NCBI RefSeq assembly: GCF_902813185.1
Contig: NZ_LR778301.1
Span: forward strand, 3,266,001 to 3,330,000
Direction: 5' to 3'
Length of the DNA: 64,000 bases
DNA from: Denitratisoma oestradiolicum
GTDB taxonomy: Bacteria > Pseudomonadota > Gammaproteobacteria > Burkholderiales > Rhodocyclaceae
Part shown: piece by piece, positions 12,705 to 21,625 of the stretch
Numbering within the stretch: the first letter of the stretch is position 1
Layout of the letters: the number at the start of each line of letters is the position of its first letter
Made by a program: the position numbers and the translations under genes
The notes under the pieces: model-generated
What the model was told of the DNA's origin: nothing
Database searches by the model: none
Seen by the model: the letters and a program-made list of their open reading frames with translations, nothing else

Positions 12705-13400
12705 ATGGCAGACATCATCTGCGTCATTGGCAACAAGGGTGGCACAGGAAAAACCACCTTGTCTCATATGCTGTGTCAGGGACTGGGACTTCTCGGCCAA
12801 CGGTCCGTATGCGTTTTGACCGATGCTTGCCGGGAGCCACTGGATCCGGTCGGTCGGCGCTATTTGGTGGCAGATGCTCGCAACAGCGAGGCCCTGTCAA
12901 AAGTGACCCACAAGATTCGCAGTCTCAGCGCCTGGCTCGGGGTTATCGACGGTGGTGGCAACCGCACGGCAATGGATCGCCGGCTATACGGCCTGGCCGA
13001 CCTGGTATTGCTGCCTTTCCGTGATTCCCACGAGGACATCCGTACCGTTATACGGGATCTGGAAATGTTTCCGCGAGCCTACGCCATTCCCTGCCAGTGG
13101 CCCACCAACCTCTGGCAACTGGATGCGGCGGAAAGAACGCTGAAAGACATGCTCGCCCCCTATCAGGACCGAATCCTGGATCCAGTCCATACGCTTCATG
13201 CCAGCAAACTGATGCTGCAACGAAAAATTCCGACGGCCCTCCCGGGAGCCCTGAGTAATACCTGCCGCGGGGTGGCGCGTCAGGTCATGGACTTATTACA
13301 ACTCGATACCGATGACACCCTGGCGACAAGCGCCAACTCCGCAAGTACCCCACGTATCGCCACGATCGCGCCCGGCCACCGAGCCTACGCCGTTATATAG
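12705..13400 (+). CDS. Orphan ParA/MinD-like P-loop ATPase
   Basis: A 231-residue deviant-Walker ATPase. The N-terminus ADIICVIGNKGGTGKTTLS carries the signature KGGTGKTT (residues 11-18), and a Walker B-like stretch WLGVIDGGGN follows near residue 85. This family positions cargo (chromosomes, plasmids, chemoreceptors, septum factors) using ATP-dependent dimerisation. No ParB, McdB or other obvious partner lies beside it, so the cargo is unknown. An A-GGGGG ribosome site precedes ATG 12705. The next gene on the strand is the hybrid kinase, after 72 bases. Confidence 0.75.
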   Translation: MADIICVIGNKGGTGKTTLSHMLCQGLGLLGQRSVCVLTDACREPLDPVGRRYLVADARNSEALSKVTHKIRSLSAWLGVIDGGGNRTAMDRRLYGLADLVLLPFRDSHEDIRTVIRDLEMFPRAYAIPCQWPTNLWQLDAAERTLKDMLAPYQDRILDPVHTLHASKLMLQRKIPTALPGALSNTCRGVARQVMDLLQLDTDDTLATSANSASTPRIATIAPGHRAYAVI

Positions 13401-13472
13401 CCACGCCCGCACCAGGGCGCTTGCGTGAAATAGATCACCATCGCACAATCCCAACAACATAAGGGAGGGTTG

Positions 13473-15746
13473 ATGAGGCCGATCGGCATCCGTGAACGTG
13501 TGCTTTTTGTCGCCCTGGCGCCAGTGGCGGCCACGGCGCTGACACTCATGCTTTATTTCACGTTGCTGCGCTACGAAGATGTGGAGTCCTCCCTGTTCAA
13601 TCGCGGCGCCACTATGGCGCGGCAAGTGGCTCAGGCAGCCGAATACGGCATGTTTTCCGGCAACACCATCGAACTCCGGCGCCTGGCCTTGTCGATTGCC
13701 CGAGAGCCAGATGTCTCGGCGATTGCTTTTTTCGATCAACAAGGCACTCTGCTGGCCGCCACCGGCCTGCTGCAATCCTCCCACGCCCCCCATCAGCTAC
13801 CCGACAACTGGTCGGCCCGTAGCGAAGATGACCGGACCCTGTTCTTCCACGTCAAGGTCATACGTGCAGGCGCACCGACCTTTGACGATCCCTTCGGTCA
13901 GGCTGAAGCCAATAAAGAACTCAGCCTGGGCAGCCTCGTACTTGAATTATCGAGAGACCAATTGCTGGCGCGCAAGCGTGAGATCCTCCTGGTGACCTTG
14001 CTTTCCGCCGGGCTCATCCTGGCGGGTGCTGCCTTGTTGGCGATGCGCCTGGGTCGGGATATCACCAAGCCTATCCAGGCCCTGGAAAAAGCCGTGGACC
14101 GGATTCGTCAAGGCGAGATGGACGTCCGGATTCTCCACCACAAGGCCAAGACCCTGTACGCCCTGGAAGAGGGTGTAAATACCATGACTATCGCCCTCGA
14201 TGCGGCGCGTACCCGCTCAGACCAGGCCCTAGCCAGCAGCAAGGCCCAATTGAATGAGCAGCACGAGTTTGCCAATGCCCTGCTTCAGGCCCAGTCGGAT
14301 GCCGGCGTATGCATGATGCTCATAGAAAACAATCGGATAGTCCATATCAATGATGCTGGAGTCATTAGCACAGGTTATTCAAGGGAGGAATATCTAGCCC
14401 TCTCCGATATCCGATCGTTCTTTGAGGCCAACATTGAAGCCTCAACGATCGAGGGACTACTACGACCATTCACGCAGACCGACAATACCCGCCGTTTCAT
14501 TGCCCGTTTCCGCTGCAAGGATAGCGAATGGCGCTTCTACGACATTGCGACCGCAGCCCTGACGGGAACGGACCCGCCTCGGATCGTCACCATAGCGCTC
14601 GACATCACCCAGCGCAGGAATGATGAGGAAAGACTGGCCGTTGCCAACATCGAACTACGACGACAGAAGGAGGAAGCGGAGCGAGCGAGCCGGGCAAAGT
14701 CCCGTTTTCTGGCAGCAGCCAGCCACGACCTGCGTCAGCCAATCCATGCACTTTCGCTTTTCGCCAGCGAAATCAAAAGTTGCGCGGCCTCGGCTGATCA
14801 GCTCCGGCTGGCGGGGCAGATCAATGCCGCCACCACCTCGCTGACCGAGCTGCTTGACGCTTTATTGGACATATCGCGTCTGGACCTGACCGAAAATCAC
14901 CCTTGCCGGCAAGTGCTACCCCTGATGCCACTACTGGAAGCTACCGCCAACGCCCATAGACGCAGTGCCGAGGGAAAAGGGTTGAAGCTGTCAGTCATAC
15001 CCACACGTCTTTGGGCCGAATCCGACCCACAACTGCTGACCCGCATCATCAATAATCTACTCGCCAATGCAGTGCGTTATACGGAGCGGGGGCGCATCCT
15101 GCTGGGGGTCCGCCGGAATGGGGAATCCCTGAGAATCGAGGTCTGGGACAGCGGCATCGGTATTGCTCCGGAACATCAGCCCCACCTGTTCGAGGAGTTT
15201 TTCCAGGTGGACAACCCGGAACGAGATGCCAACAAAGGGCTAGGCTTGGGCCTTTCCATCGTGGCCCGGCTTGCCCAGACCCTGGACCACCCCATCAAAG
15301 TGCGATCCTGGCCGGGACGGGGCTCCTGCTTTGCCATCACCCTGCCTCGCAGCGAACCCATGCCGACCCTGCCGACGGCAATATCTCCCATCGTCGAACC
15401 GCGACTGACAGCGCGCCTCCTGCTGATAGACGCCGATGAAGGCTCCCGCGCAAAACTGGCCGAACTGCTGCGCGGATGGGGCTGTCAGGTAAAGGAATCC
15501 ATGGGGGCCGACGATCTGGCTGGTGCCCTGGCACCCAAGCCCGACGCTATTATTTGCAGCGCTTGCTGCATAGATCATTTATGGCAGCAGACCTCCGCAG
15601 AACGCCTGCCACTGATCATGCTGGGTGAACACACAAACATTCCCGACCTGCGGCGACTAGCGGGAAAACTGCGTCAGCCGCCCCGTCCGGGGCAACTCCG
15701 TGCATTACTTCAGCACGTGCTTGAAACTGATCGAGAAGGGGTCTAA
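13473..15746 (+). CDS. Hybrid sensor histidine kinase with PAS and a degenerate receiver
   Basis: A 757-residue inner-membrane sensor. Order: TM1 about 11-32; periplasmic part 33-168; TM2 about 171-192; HAMP 193-245; PAS about 268-385; coiled coil 386-408; HisKA with H-box SHDLRQPIHAL (His418); HATPase with N-box NNLLANAVRYTE and GLGLGLSIVARL; and a C-terminal receiver from about 648. The receiver lacks the phospho-acceptor Asp (AIICSACC has Ser there) and also the usual Thr and Lys. ATG 13473 is chosen over an in-frame TTG three bases earlier because GGGAGGG is too close to the TTG. It converges on a NarL-type regulator gene, the likely partner. Confidence 0.88.
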   Translation: MRPIGIRERVLFVALAPVAATALTLMLYFTLLRYEDVESSLFNRGATMARQVAQAAEYGMFSGNTIELRRLALSIAREPDVSAIAFFDQQGTLLAATGLLQSSHAPHQLPDNWSARSEDDRTLFFHVKVIRAGAPTFDDPFGQAEANKELSLGSLVLELSRDQLLARKREILLVTLLSAGLILAGAALLAMRLGRDITKPIQALEKAVDRIRQGEMDVRILHHKAKTLYALEEGVNTMTIALDAARTRSDQALASSKAQLNEQHEFANALLQAQSDAGVCMMLIENNRIVHINDAGVISTGYSREEYLALSDIRSFFEANIEASTIEGLLRPFTQTDNTRRFIARFRCKDSEWRFYDIATAALTGTDPPRIVTIALDITQRRNDEERLAVANIELRRQKEEAERASRAKSRFLAAASHDLRQPIHALSLFASEIKSCAASADQLRLAGQINAATTSLTELLDALLDISRLDLTENHPCRQVLPLMPLLEATANAHRRSAEGKGLKLSVIPTRLWAESDPQLLTRIINNLLANAVRYTERGRILLGVRRNGESLRIEVWDSGIGIAPEHQPHLFEEFFQVDNPERDANKGLGLGLSIVARLAQTLDHPIKVRSWPGRGSCFAITLPRSEPMPTLPTAISPIVEPRLTARLLLIDADEGSRAKLAELLRGWGCQVKESMGADDLAGALAPKPDAIICSACCIDHLWQQTSAERLPLIMLGEHTNIPDLRRLAGKLRQPPRPGQLRALLQHVLETDREGV

Positions 15747-15783
15747 GAGGCTATCTCATTCTGGTCTTCGCACGAGACAGTCC

Positions 15784-16419
15784 CTAAAACCAGTTGCGCG
15801 GCTTGCTGACCGCCAACAACGCCTGGGATCGGTTGGAAACATTCAAGGCCTTGAAAATGGCGGATACGTGAATTTTCACCGTCCCCTCAGCCAGCCCCAG
15901 TAACTCGCCGATCTGCCGGTTGGTCTTGCCCTGGGTCAGCAATTCCAGCACCCGAGACTGGCTGGCGGTCAGGCCATAGCGCTCGGCAACACTACGCCCC
16001 TTGGGCTGTTGGGAACCGTCCCGATACTTTGGAGGCAGATAGACATCTCCCGCCAGCACCTGGCGCAGGGCATCCAGCATGGCCTCGCTGGTACTAGCCT
16101 TGGGAATGAACCCAGAAGCACCGTGACTGATAGCCCGCCTCACCGTTTCCGGATCATCGATGGCCGACAGGATGACCACCGGTACGGCGGGAAAACGTTT
16201 GCGCAACACGGCAAGGAAGGCCATGCCATTGAGTCCGGGCAACATCAGATCCAACAGCACCATGTCCAGATCGGGCACCGTATCCAATACCGCCAAGGCC
16301 TCGTCCGAATCTTCTGCACCCATGGTTATGGTGCCAGGCTCCATGCAGCGGAGCGTTTGCAACAGGCCCTCGCGCACCAGAGCATGGTCTTCGATGACAA
16401 GTAGCTTCAACAAGGTCAT
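15784..16419 (-). CDS. NarL/LuxR-family response regulator
   Basis: A 211-residue two-domain regulator. The receiver has the acidic pair in VIEDHALVREG, phospho-acceptor Asp in MVLLDLMLPGLNG (near residue 56), Ser/Thr in VILSA and Lys in IPKAS. The C-terminal GerE helix-turn-helix reads LTASQSRVLELLTQGKTNRQIGELLGLAEGTVKIHVSAIF. It faces the hybrid kinase tail to tail with only 37 bases between, which suggests they form one signalling pair. Target genes are not evident. Confidence 0.9.
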   Translation of the reverse strand: MTLLKLLVIEDHALVREGLLQTLRCMEPGTITMGAEDSDEALAVLDTVPDLDMVLLDLMLPGLNGMAFLAVLRKRFPAVPVVILSAIDDPETVRRAISHGASGFIPKASTSEAMLDALRQVLAGDVYLPPKYRDGSQQPKGRSVAERYGLTASQSRVLELLTQGKTNRQIGELLGLAEGTVKIHVSAIFKALNVSNRSQALLAVSKPRNWF

Positions 16420-16521
16420 ATCCCAGAAGAATGACAGGGGGCAGTCTAGCGCGAAACACTACCACCGTGAATTGGCTTGCCCGGAGTAGCATATCCAATT
16501 CGATATTCAAGGAGAGCAGCC

Positions 16522-16899
16522 ATGAGCGACGTGTCGCCCGACCCCATGGAGTTTCTCAGGAATCTCTGGGGCAGCCTGAGCGTTCCCCTGCCCGGGATGG
16601 CGGTACCCACTCTGGATACCGGAGAGCTGGACAAACGTATCGCCGACCTCAAGGCGGTGGAAGGGTGGCTCAAGATGAATCTCAACATGTTGCAAATGAG
16701 CATCCAGGCCATGGAAACGCAACGCACCACCCTTGGCGCATTCCAGGCCATGAGCCAAGGCGGCACGGCCCCGGGCACGGGAGCGGAATCCAATCCCTTC
16801 GCCAACCCGGCGCTGTGGCCCTGGAATTTCATGCCTCCCAACAACACCAATGAAACTCCTCCATCAACGCCAGAGCCGAAACCTGAAAAAGAGAAATAG
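16522..16899 (+). CDS. phaM: PhaM-family PHA granule regulatory protein
   Basis: A 125-residue protein. The core FLRNLWG...VPTLDTGELDKRIADLKAVEGWLKMNLNMLQMSIQAMETQR matches the PhaM family, which in Ralstonia (Cupriavidus) activates PHA synthase and links granules to the nucleoid. The C-terminus here (PPSTPEPKPEKEK) is Pro/Glu/Lys-rich rather than the Ala-Lys-Pro repeat tail that binds DNA in the Cupriavidus protein. ATG 16522 follows AAGGAGAG; a longer reading would add 15 unrelated residues. A 3-hydroxybutyryl-CoA dehydrogenase gene nearby fits a PHB-metabolism context, but no phaC is in the window. Confidence 0.75.
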   Translation: MSDVSPDPMEFLRNLWGSLSVPLPGMAVPTLDTGELDKRIADLKAVEGWLKMNLNMLQMSIQAMETQRTTLGAFQAMSQGGTAPGTGAESNPFANPALWPWNFMPPNNTNETPPSTPEPKPEKEK

Positions 16900-16903
16900 G
16901 ACC

Positions 16904-17527
16904 ATGACCGAAGGTCGATTCCTGGTCGGCCTGGGTCTGGTGGTCGCCGTGGCCCTGGTGCTCTCGGGCGTATCCCCCTACGACCGAAGCACCTGGTTAC
17001 TGGAAGTGGCGCCAGTGCTGATCGTTGCCCCGGTATTGATGGCCACTCGCAGACGCTTTCCACTGACACCGCTGCTCTATGGTCTGATCGCCCTGCACGC
17101 CCTGATCCTGATCGGTGGCGGCACCTATACCTACGCTCGGGTTCCCTTGGGCCACTGGCTACAGGATTTGTTGGAACTGGCCCGCAACCCCTATGACAAG
17201 ATCGGGCACTTCGCCCAGGGTTTCGTGCCGGCACTGGCGGCGCGGGAAATTCTGCTCGGCGGCAGCCATGTCCAGGGGCGGATCATGGCCGCATTTCTTT
17301 CCATTTGTGTAGCGGCCGCCATCAGCGCCTGGTATGAGCTGATCGAATGGTGGGCAGCCCTGGCCCTGGGCCAGGGTGCCTATGAATTTCTTGGAACCCA
17401 GGGAGATATCTGGGATACCCAGTCGGACATGTTTTTCGCCCTGATCGGGGCCTGCTGCGCCATGGGACTATTGGCCCGCTGCCAGGACCGCCAGATGGCA
17501 GTTCTGGCAGTCCGGCATCAGCCGTAA
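16904..17527 (+). CDS. DUF2238 (YjdF-like) inner-membrane protein
   Basis: About 207 residues with roughly five to six hydrophobic helices. The conserved parts are YDKIGHFAQGFVPALAAREIL and ISAWYELIEWWAALALG followed by FLGTQGDIWDTQSDM, which mark the DUF2238/YjdF family of unknown function. ATG 16904 starts 4 bases after the phaM-like stop; the longer reading that overlaps it is less likely. It overlaps the convergent hbd gene by 10 bases at the 3' end. Confidence 0.75.
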   Translation: MTEGRFLVGLGLVVAVALVLSGVSPYDRSTWLLEVAPVLIVAPVLMATRRRFPLTPLLYGLIALHALILIGGGTYTYARVPLGHWLQDLLELARNPYDKIGHFAQGFVPALAAREILLGGSHVQGRIMAAFLSICVAAAISAWYELIEWWAALALGQGAYEFLGTQGDIWDTQSDMFFALIGACCAMGLLARCQDRQMAVLAVRHQP

Positions 17528-18369
17528 GTGAAGAAGCCGCGGCCGTTCTTGCGTCCCAGGTAGCCAGCATCCACCATTTCCCGCAACAAAGGCGCGGGCC
17601 GGTACTTGGCCTCATGGAAGCCGTCGTAAAGCGTCTCCATCACTGCCAGCAGGGTATCCAGACCGATCAGGTCCGCCAGGGCAAGGGGACCGATGGAATG
17701 ATTGGCGCCCAGTTTCATGCCCTCGTCGATTTCCTGGGCCGTGGCCAGGCCCTCCTGCAGCACGAACACCGCTTCGTTGATCATGGGCACCAGGATACGG
17801 TTCACCACGAAGCCCGGGCTGTTCTTGGCGGTGATCGGGTCCTTGCCCAGTTGCCGGGCCAGGCCCATCACCTTGTTGTAGGTGTCGTCGGAAGTCTGCA
17901 GGCCGCGGATCACTTCCACCAGGGAAAGCACCGGCACCGGGTTGAAGAAGTGCATGCCGACAAACCGGTCCGGCCGGCCGCTGGCTGCGGCTAGGCGAGT
18001 GATGGAAATGGACGAGGTGTTAGTCGCCAGGATGGTCTCCGGTCCAATAACTGCCGAAACTTCCTTGAGAATCTTGATCTTGAGGGCCTCGTTTTCGGTG
18101 GCGGCTTCGATCACCACATCCACGGACTTCAGGTCGGACTGTTCGGTTGTTCCCTTGATGCGCGCCAGGGTGGCAATCTTTTGCTCGGACGTCAGTTTTT
18201 CTTTCTTCACCAAGCGGTCCAGGCTGGCGGAAATCGTACCGAGACCCCTATCGATGGCGGCGGCATTCACATCCACCATCACCACATTCAGTCCCGCCGC
18301 GGCGCTCACCTGGGTGATACCGCTCCCCATGATGCCCGCGCCGATTACGCCAACCGTCTTGATCGCCAT
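17518..18369 (-). CDS. hbd: 3-hydroxybutyryl-CoA dehydrogenase
   Basis: A 283-residue NAD(P)-dependent dehydrogenase interconverting 3-hydroxybutyryl-CoA and acetoacetyl-CoA. The Rossmann motif GVIGAGIMGSGI is at residues 7-18. The catalytic segment is VGMHFFNPVPVLSLVEVI with the His, and NSPGFVVNRIL is the family signature. The single-domain length fits Hbd/PaaH rather than a FadB fusion. It probably serves beta-oxidation or butyrate/PHB metabolism. Confidence 0.92.
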   Translation of the reverse strand: MAIKTVGVIGAGIMGSGITQVSAAAGLNVVMVDVNAAAIDRGLGTISASLDRLVKKEKLTSEQKIATLARIKGTTEQSDLKSVDVVIEAATENEALKIKILKEVSAVIGPETILATNTSSISITRLAAASGRPDRFVGMHFFNPVPVLSLVEVIRGLQTSDDTYNKVMGLARQLGKDPITAKNSPGFVVNRILVPMINEAVFVLQEGLATAQEIDEGMKLGANHSIGPLALADLIGLDTLLAVMETLYDGFHEAKYRPAPLLREMVDAGYLGRKNGRGFFTYG

Positions 18370-18452
18370 GCCATTACTCCAAACAAGATTAAAGAGCCGC
18401 TAACCGAGCGGAATGGGTGTAATTTTACACTGCTCTGCGCACCTGTCCGGGC

Positions 18453-18782
18453 TCAGGGCAGCGGCTCCCAGCGCATCACCACAAGCCGCCCCTTCACCAT
18501 GTCGGCGAAAAATCGAATCCTGTTGCCCTGCTTCCATTGAAGCAACCAGGCCGGATCCTTGACCGCAAAGGCCATGGTCATGGGGTCCATGGCTAGATTG
18601 AGCAGGGGACCATGGGCCAGAGTCACAATTCCCTTGGTCTTGTCGACCTTCTTGACCGTGCCCTCGCTCAAACTGGCCTCGGCTACCGCAGCAGCGGCAT
18701 GATGGACATCATGTCCATCGGCGGCATGGCCGGATGCGGCCAGCAAGACGACAAGTATCGCGGCCGACAGAGAGTGTTTCAT
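18453..18782 (-). CDS. CusF-like periplasmic copper-binding protein
   Basis: A 109-residue exported protein with signal peptide MKHSLSAAILVVLLAASGHA and an N-terminal His-rich patch (DGHDVHHA). The OB-fold CusF/CopK-like domain has GTVKKVDKTKGIVTLAHG and DPMTMAFAV. CusF binds Cu(I)/Ag(I) through a His and the two Met of an M-x-M motif; both are present. The Trp that caps copper in E. coli CusF appears replaced (NLAMDPMTM). Start ATG 18782 is chosen over a 16-residue-longer reading by its signal peptide. No cusCBA genes are adjacent. Confidence 0.75.
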   Translation of the reverse strand: MKHSLSAAILVVLLAASGHAADGHDVHHAAAAVAEASLSEGTVKKVDKTKGIVTLAHGPLLNLAMDPMTMAFAVKDPAWLLQWKQGNRIRFFADMVKGRLVVMRWEPLP

Positions 18783-18860
18783 AATTTGAATCTCCAGGGG
18801 AAAGGTGGGGTAGTCGTGGCATTGGAGCAAATGTTCCCCTGCCGAGGCAAGAGAAAAACC

Positions 18861-18875
18861 AGGACAATATGTCCT
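18861..18875. promoter_or_regulatory. Inverted repeat between the CusF-like gene and modA
   Basis: AGGAC-AATAT-GTCCT is a short dyad 28 bases upstream of the modA start, in the 120-base divergent region. It could be an operator. It does not match the E. coli ModE site, and 5-bp arms are short enough to be chance. Confidence 0.25.
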
Positions 18876-18902
18876 GATCGGTTTCCCGTGAACAGATTCG
18901 CC

Positions 18903-19655
18903 ATGTCATTTCGAATGAAAATCCTCGCCCTCCCCATTGCCTGGGCCTTCATCACCGGCATGGCCCGTGCCAACGAGGTCCAAGTGGCCGTGGCCGCCAA
19001 CTTCATCCTGCCGCTGAAAGCGATCGCCACCCGCTTCGAGCGGGCCACGGGACACCATGTCACCCTTGTGCCGGGCGCCACCGGCAAGCTCTACGCCCAA
19101 ATCAACAACGGAGCCCCTTTCGACATCCTGCTTGCCGCCGACAGTGAAACACCGGCCCGACTTGAACGGGAAGGCATGGCCGAACCCGGTAGCCGCTTCA
19201 CCTATGCCACCGGCCGGCTGGTCCTCTGGTCGTCCCGTCCCGATCTGGTGGATGCCAAGGGAGATGTGCTCCGGGGGAACGGGTTCGACCACCTCGCGCT
19301 GGCCAACCCCCGACTGGCCCCTTATGGCATGGCGGCCCAGGAAACCATGCAGGCCCTCGGCGTCCGGGAGCGGCTACAAGCTCGTCTGGTCCAGGCCGAG
19401 AACATCGCCCAGGCCTATCAGTTCGTCGCCAGTGGCAATGCCGCGCTAGGCTTTGTTGCCTACTCCCAGATTCATCAGGGAGGCAAAGCCATTCCCGGCT
19501 CCCACTGGCTGGTCCCGACCCGCCTGCACAGCCCCCTCCGTCAGGATGCGGTCCTCCTGAACCGGGGGCGCGGCAACCGGGCAGCGGAAGCCCTGCTGAA
19601 ATACCTGAAGGAAAACCAGACCACAGGGATAATCCGCTCCTTCGGCTACGAATGA
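18903..19655 (+). CDS. modA: Molybdate ABC transporter substrate-binding protein
   Basis: A 250-residue periplasmic molybdate/tungstate receptor. After a signal peptide (cleavage near MARANEVQ), the mature start [21 protein letters not shown] and [23 protein letters not shown] are characteristic ModA oxyanion-binding segments; [13 protein letters not shown] is also typical. The first ATG is 18903; an in-frame ATG four codons later would also give a good signal peptide. modB follows 7 bases on. Confidence 0.92.
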   Translation: MSFRMKILALPIAWAFITGMARANEVQVAVAANFILPLKAIATRFERATGHHVTLVPGATGKLYAQINNGAPFDILLAADSETPARLEREGMAEPGSRFTYATGRLVLWSSRPDLVDAKGDVLRGNGFDHLALANPRLAPYGMAAQETMQALGVRERLQARLVQAENIAQAYQFVASGNAALGFVAYSQIHQGGKAIPGSHWLVPTRLHSPLRQDAVLLNRGRGNRAAEALLKYLKENQTTGIIRSFGYE

Positions 19656-19662
19656 ACATTCC

Positions 19663-20343
19663 ATGGGACTCAGCCCCGAAGACTGGTCAGCCATAGGCCT
19701 GACCCTGGAACTGGCAGGCATCACCACCCTACTGCTGCTCTTGATCGGCACCCCTATCGCCTGGTGGCTGGCCCGCACCTGTTCCTGGTGGAAGGGCCCG
19801 GTGGCGGCGACGGTGGCCCTGCCCATCGTGCTGCCCCCAACGGTGCTGGGCTTCTACCTGCTGATCGTCCTGGGTCCCGCCGGCCCGGGGGGCCGGCTCA
19901 CCGAAGCCCTGGGCCTGGGCCTGCTGCCCTTCACCTTCCCAGGACTGGTGGTGGCCTCGGTCATCTATTCTCTGCCCTTCGTGGTCCAGCCCCTGCAAAG
20001 CGCCTTCGAGACCCTGGGTAAGCGTCCCCTAGAAGTGGCTTCGACCCTGGGCGCCTCGCCCCTGGATACCTTCTTCAGCGTGGTCCTGCCCCTCACCCGC
20101 CCTGGTTTCCTGACCGCAGCAACCCTGGGGTTTGCCCATACCGTGGGCGAATTCGGCGTGGTGCTGATGATAGGCGGCAACATTCCGGACAAGACCCGGG
20201 TCGTCTCGGTACAGATCTACGACCATGTGGAAGCCTTGGAATATACCCAGGCCCACGGACTTTCCGCTGCCATGGTGCTGTTCTCCTTCCTGGCCCTGCT
20301 GCTGCTTTACGGCCGCAACAACCTCGGGCGACGCCAGCCATGA
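19663..20343 (+). CDS. modB: Molybdate ABC transporter permease
   Basis: A 226-residue inner-membrane permease with about five hydrophobic helices. The EAA loop reads [25 protein letters not shown] and contacts the ATPase. [15 protein letters not shown] is typical ModB. It overlaps modC by four bases (ATGA), so the pair is translationally coupled. Confidence 0.93.
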   Translation: MGLSPEDWSAIGLTLELAGITTLLLLLIGTPIAWWLARTCSWWKGPVAATVALPIVLPPTVLGFYLLIVLGPAGPGGRLTEALGLGLLPFTFPGLVVASVIYSLPFVVQPLQSAFETLGKRPLEVASTLGASPLDTFFSVVLPLTRPGFLTAATLGFAHTVGEFGVVLMIGGNIPDKTRVVSVQIYDHVEALEYTQAHGLSAAMVLFSFLALLLLYGRNNLGRRQP

Positions 20344-21410
20344 GTATCCAGGCCCGCTTCCGCCTGGCTCGCCAGGACTTCGTTCTGGACGTGGATCTGA
20401 TCCTGCCCGAGCAGGGAATCAGCGCCCTGTTCGGTCCATCGGGTTCGGGCAAGACCACCCTGCTGCGCTGTATCGCCGGCCTGGAACGGGCGGACCAGGC
20501 CGTGCTGGAGGTTTCGGGCAACTGCTGGGAAAGCCGGCAACAAGGAATTTTCCTCCGGCCCCACCGCCGCCCCATCGGCTACGTCTTCCAGGAAGCCAGC
20601 CTGTTCCCCCATCTTGATGTACGGGGCAACCTGGAATACGGTATGAAGCGCACCGCCCAACGGCGCGTTGCCTGGCGCCAGGCTGTGGAACTGCTGGGCA
20701 TCGAGTCCTTGCTGGACCGACGCCCGGAGAACCTTTCCGGCGGCGAACGGCAGCGGGTGGCGATTGCCCGCGCCCTGCTCACCAGTCCCCGGCTGTTGCT
20801 GCTGGACGAACCCATGGCGGCCCTGGACTACCAGCGGCGCCAGGAAATCCTGCCCTATCTGGAGCGCCTCCGCGACGAACTCTCGGTGCCCATGATCTAC
20901 GTCAGCCACGCGATGGACGAGGTGGCCCGTCTGGCGGACCATCTGGTACTGCTGGATCAAGGTCGCGTCACCGCCAGCGGTCCCCTGACCCAGACCCTGG
21001 CGCGGCTGGACCTGCCCACCGCCCGGAGCGAGGAGGGGGGGGTGGTGATTGATGCCACCGTCGGCGCCCATGACGACATCTACCACCTGACCCGGCTCGA
21101 CTTCCCCGGCGGCAACATCCGGGTCACCGGGCGGCCTCTCGCCCTGGGGCACGCCACGCGCCTGCGCATCCTGGCCCGGGATGTCAGCATCGCACTCTCT
21201 CCCCAGGAAGACAGCAGCATCCTGAACCGACTCCCGGCCAGAATCGTCGCCCTGGCTGATGCCGAACATCCCGCCCAGGTCATGGTGGCCCTGGATGCCC
21301 GGGGCACCCCCCTCCTAGCCCGGATCACCCGTCGCTCCCGGGATCAGCTGGCCCTGGTACCCGGCATGAACATATGGGCGCAGATCAAGGCCGTGGCCCT
21401 GCTGGCCTGA
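20340..21410 (+). CDS. modC: Molybdate ABC transporter ATP-binding protein
   Basis: A 356-residue ATPase with Walker [12 protein letters not shown] (near residue 31), Q-loop [10 protein letters not shown], signature [16 protein letters not shown], Walker [12 protein letters not shown] and switch His (SHAMDE). The C-terminal 120 residues form the TOBE/Mop-like domain, the usual size for ModC. Last gene of modABC. Confidence 0.94.
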   Translation: MSIQARFRLARQDFVLDVDLILPEQGISALFGPSGSGKTTLLRCIAGLERADQAVLEVSGNCWESRQQGIFLRPHRRPIGYVFQEASLFPHLDVRGNLEYGMKRTAQRRVAWRQAVELLGIESLLDRRPENLSGGERQRVAIARALLTSPRLLLLDEPMAALDYQRRQEILPYLERLRDELSVPMIYVSHAMDEVARLADHLVLLDQGRVTASGPLTQTLARLDLPTARSEEGGVVIDATVGAHDDIYHLTRLDFPGGNIRVTGRPLALGHATRLRILARDVSIALSPQEDSSILNRLPARIVALADAEHPAQVMVALDARGTPLLARITRRSRDQLALVPGMNIWAQIKAVALLA

Positions 21411-21461
21411 CCCGAAAGCCACAACCCGGCCAGTCCGGCGATTTCTTTGCCTGGGCCGATG

Positions 21462-21470
21462 TGCGATAAT
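21462..21470 (+). promoter_or_regulatory. Candidate extended -10 promoter for pckG
   Basis: TGCGATAAT (TG-N-GATAAT) lies in the 215-base gap between modC and pckG, about 155 bases upstream of pckG. No good -35 is seen at 17 bases, as can happen with extended -10 promoters. The following GCGATAATCGCGGTTTTT could alternatively be a weak terminator of modABC. Confidence 0.4.
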
Positions 21471-21625
21471 CGCGGTTTTTGGGCGGCACAGCCAACTTAA
21501 TAATTCTCCGCTTGTCCCCCACGGGCACACCCCTGCCCCGTGAGGCGCGTATGCCTTCGGCCCACCCCCGCCGTCGCTGCTGACCGAGACAGGCCCGCCC
21601 ACTTGCCAAAGTGGAGATCCCAAGC

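Noticed and set aside
21463..21480. Strong terminator after modC
   Set aside because: The GCGATAATCGC stem is only 4 bp and fits an extended -10 promoter better.
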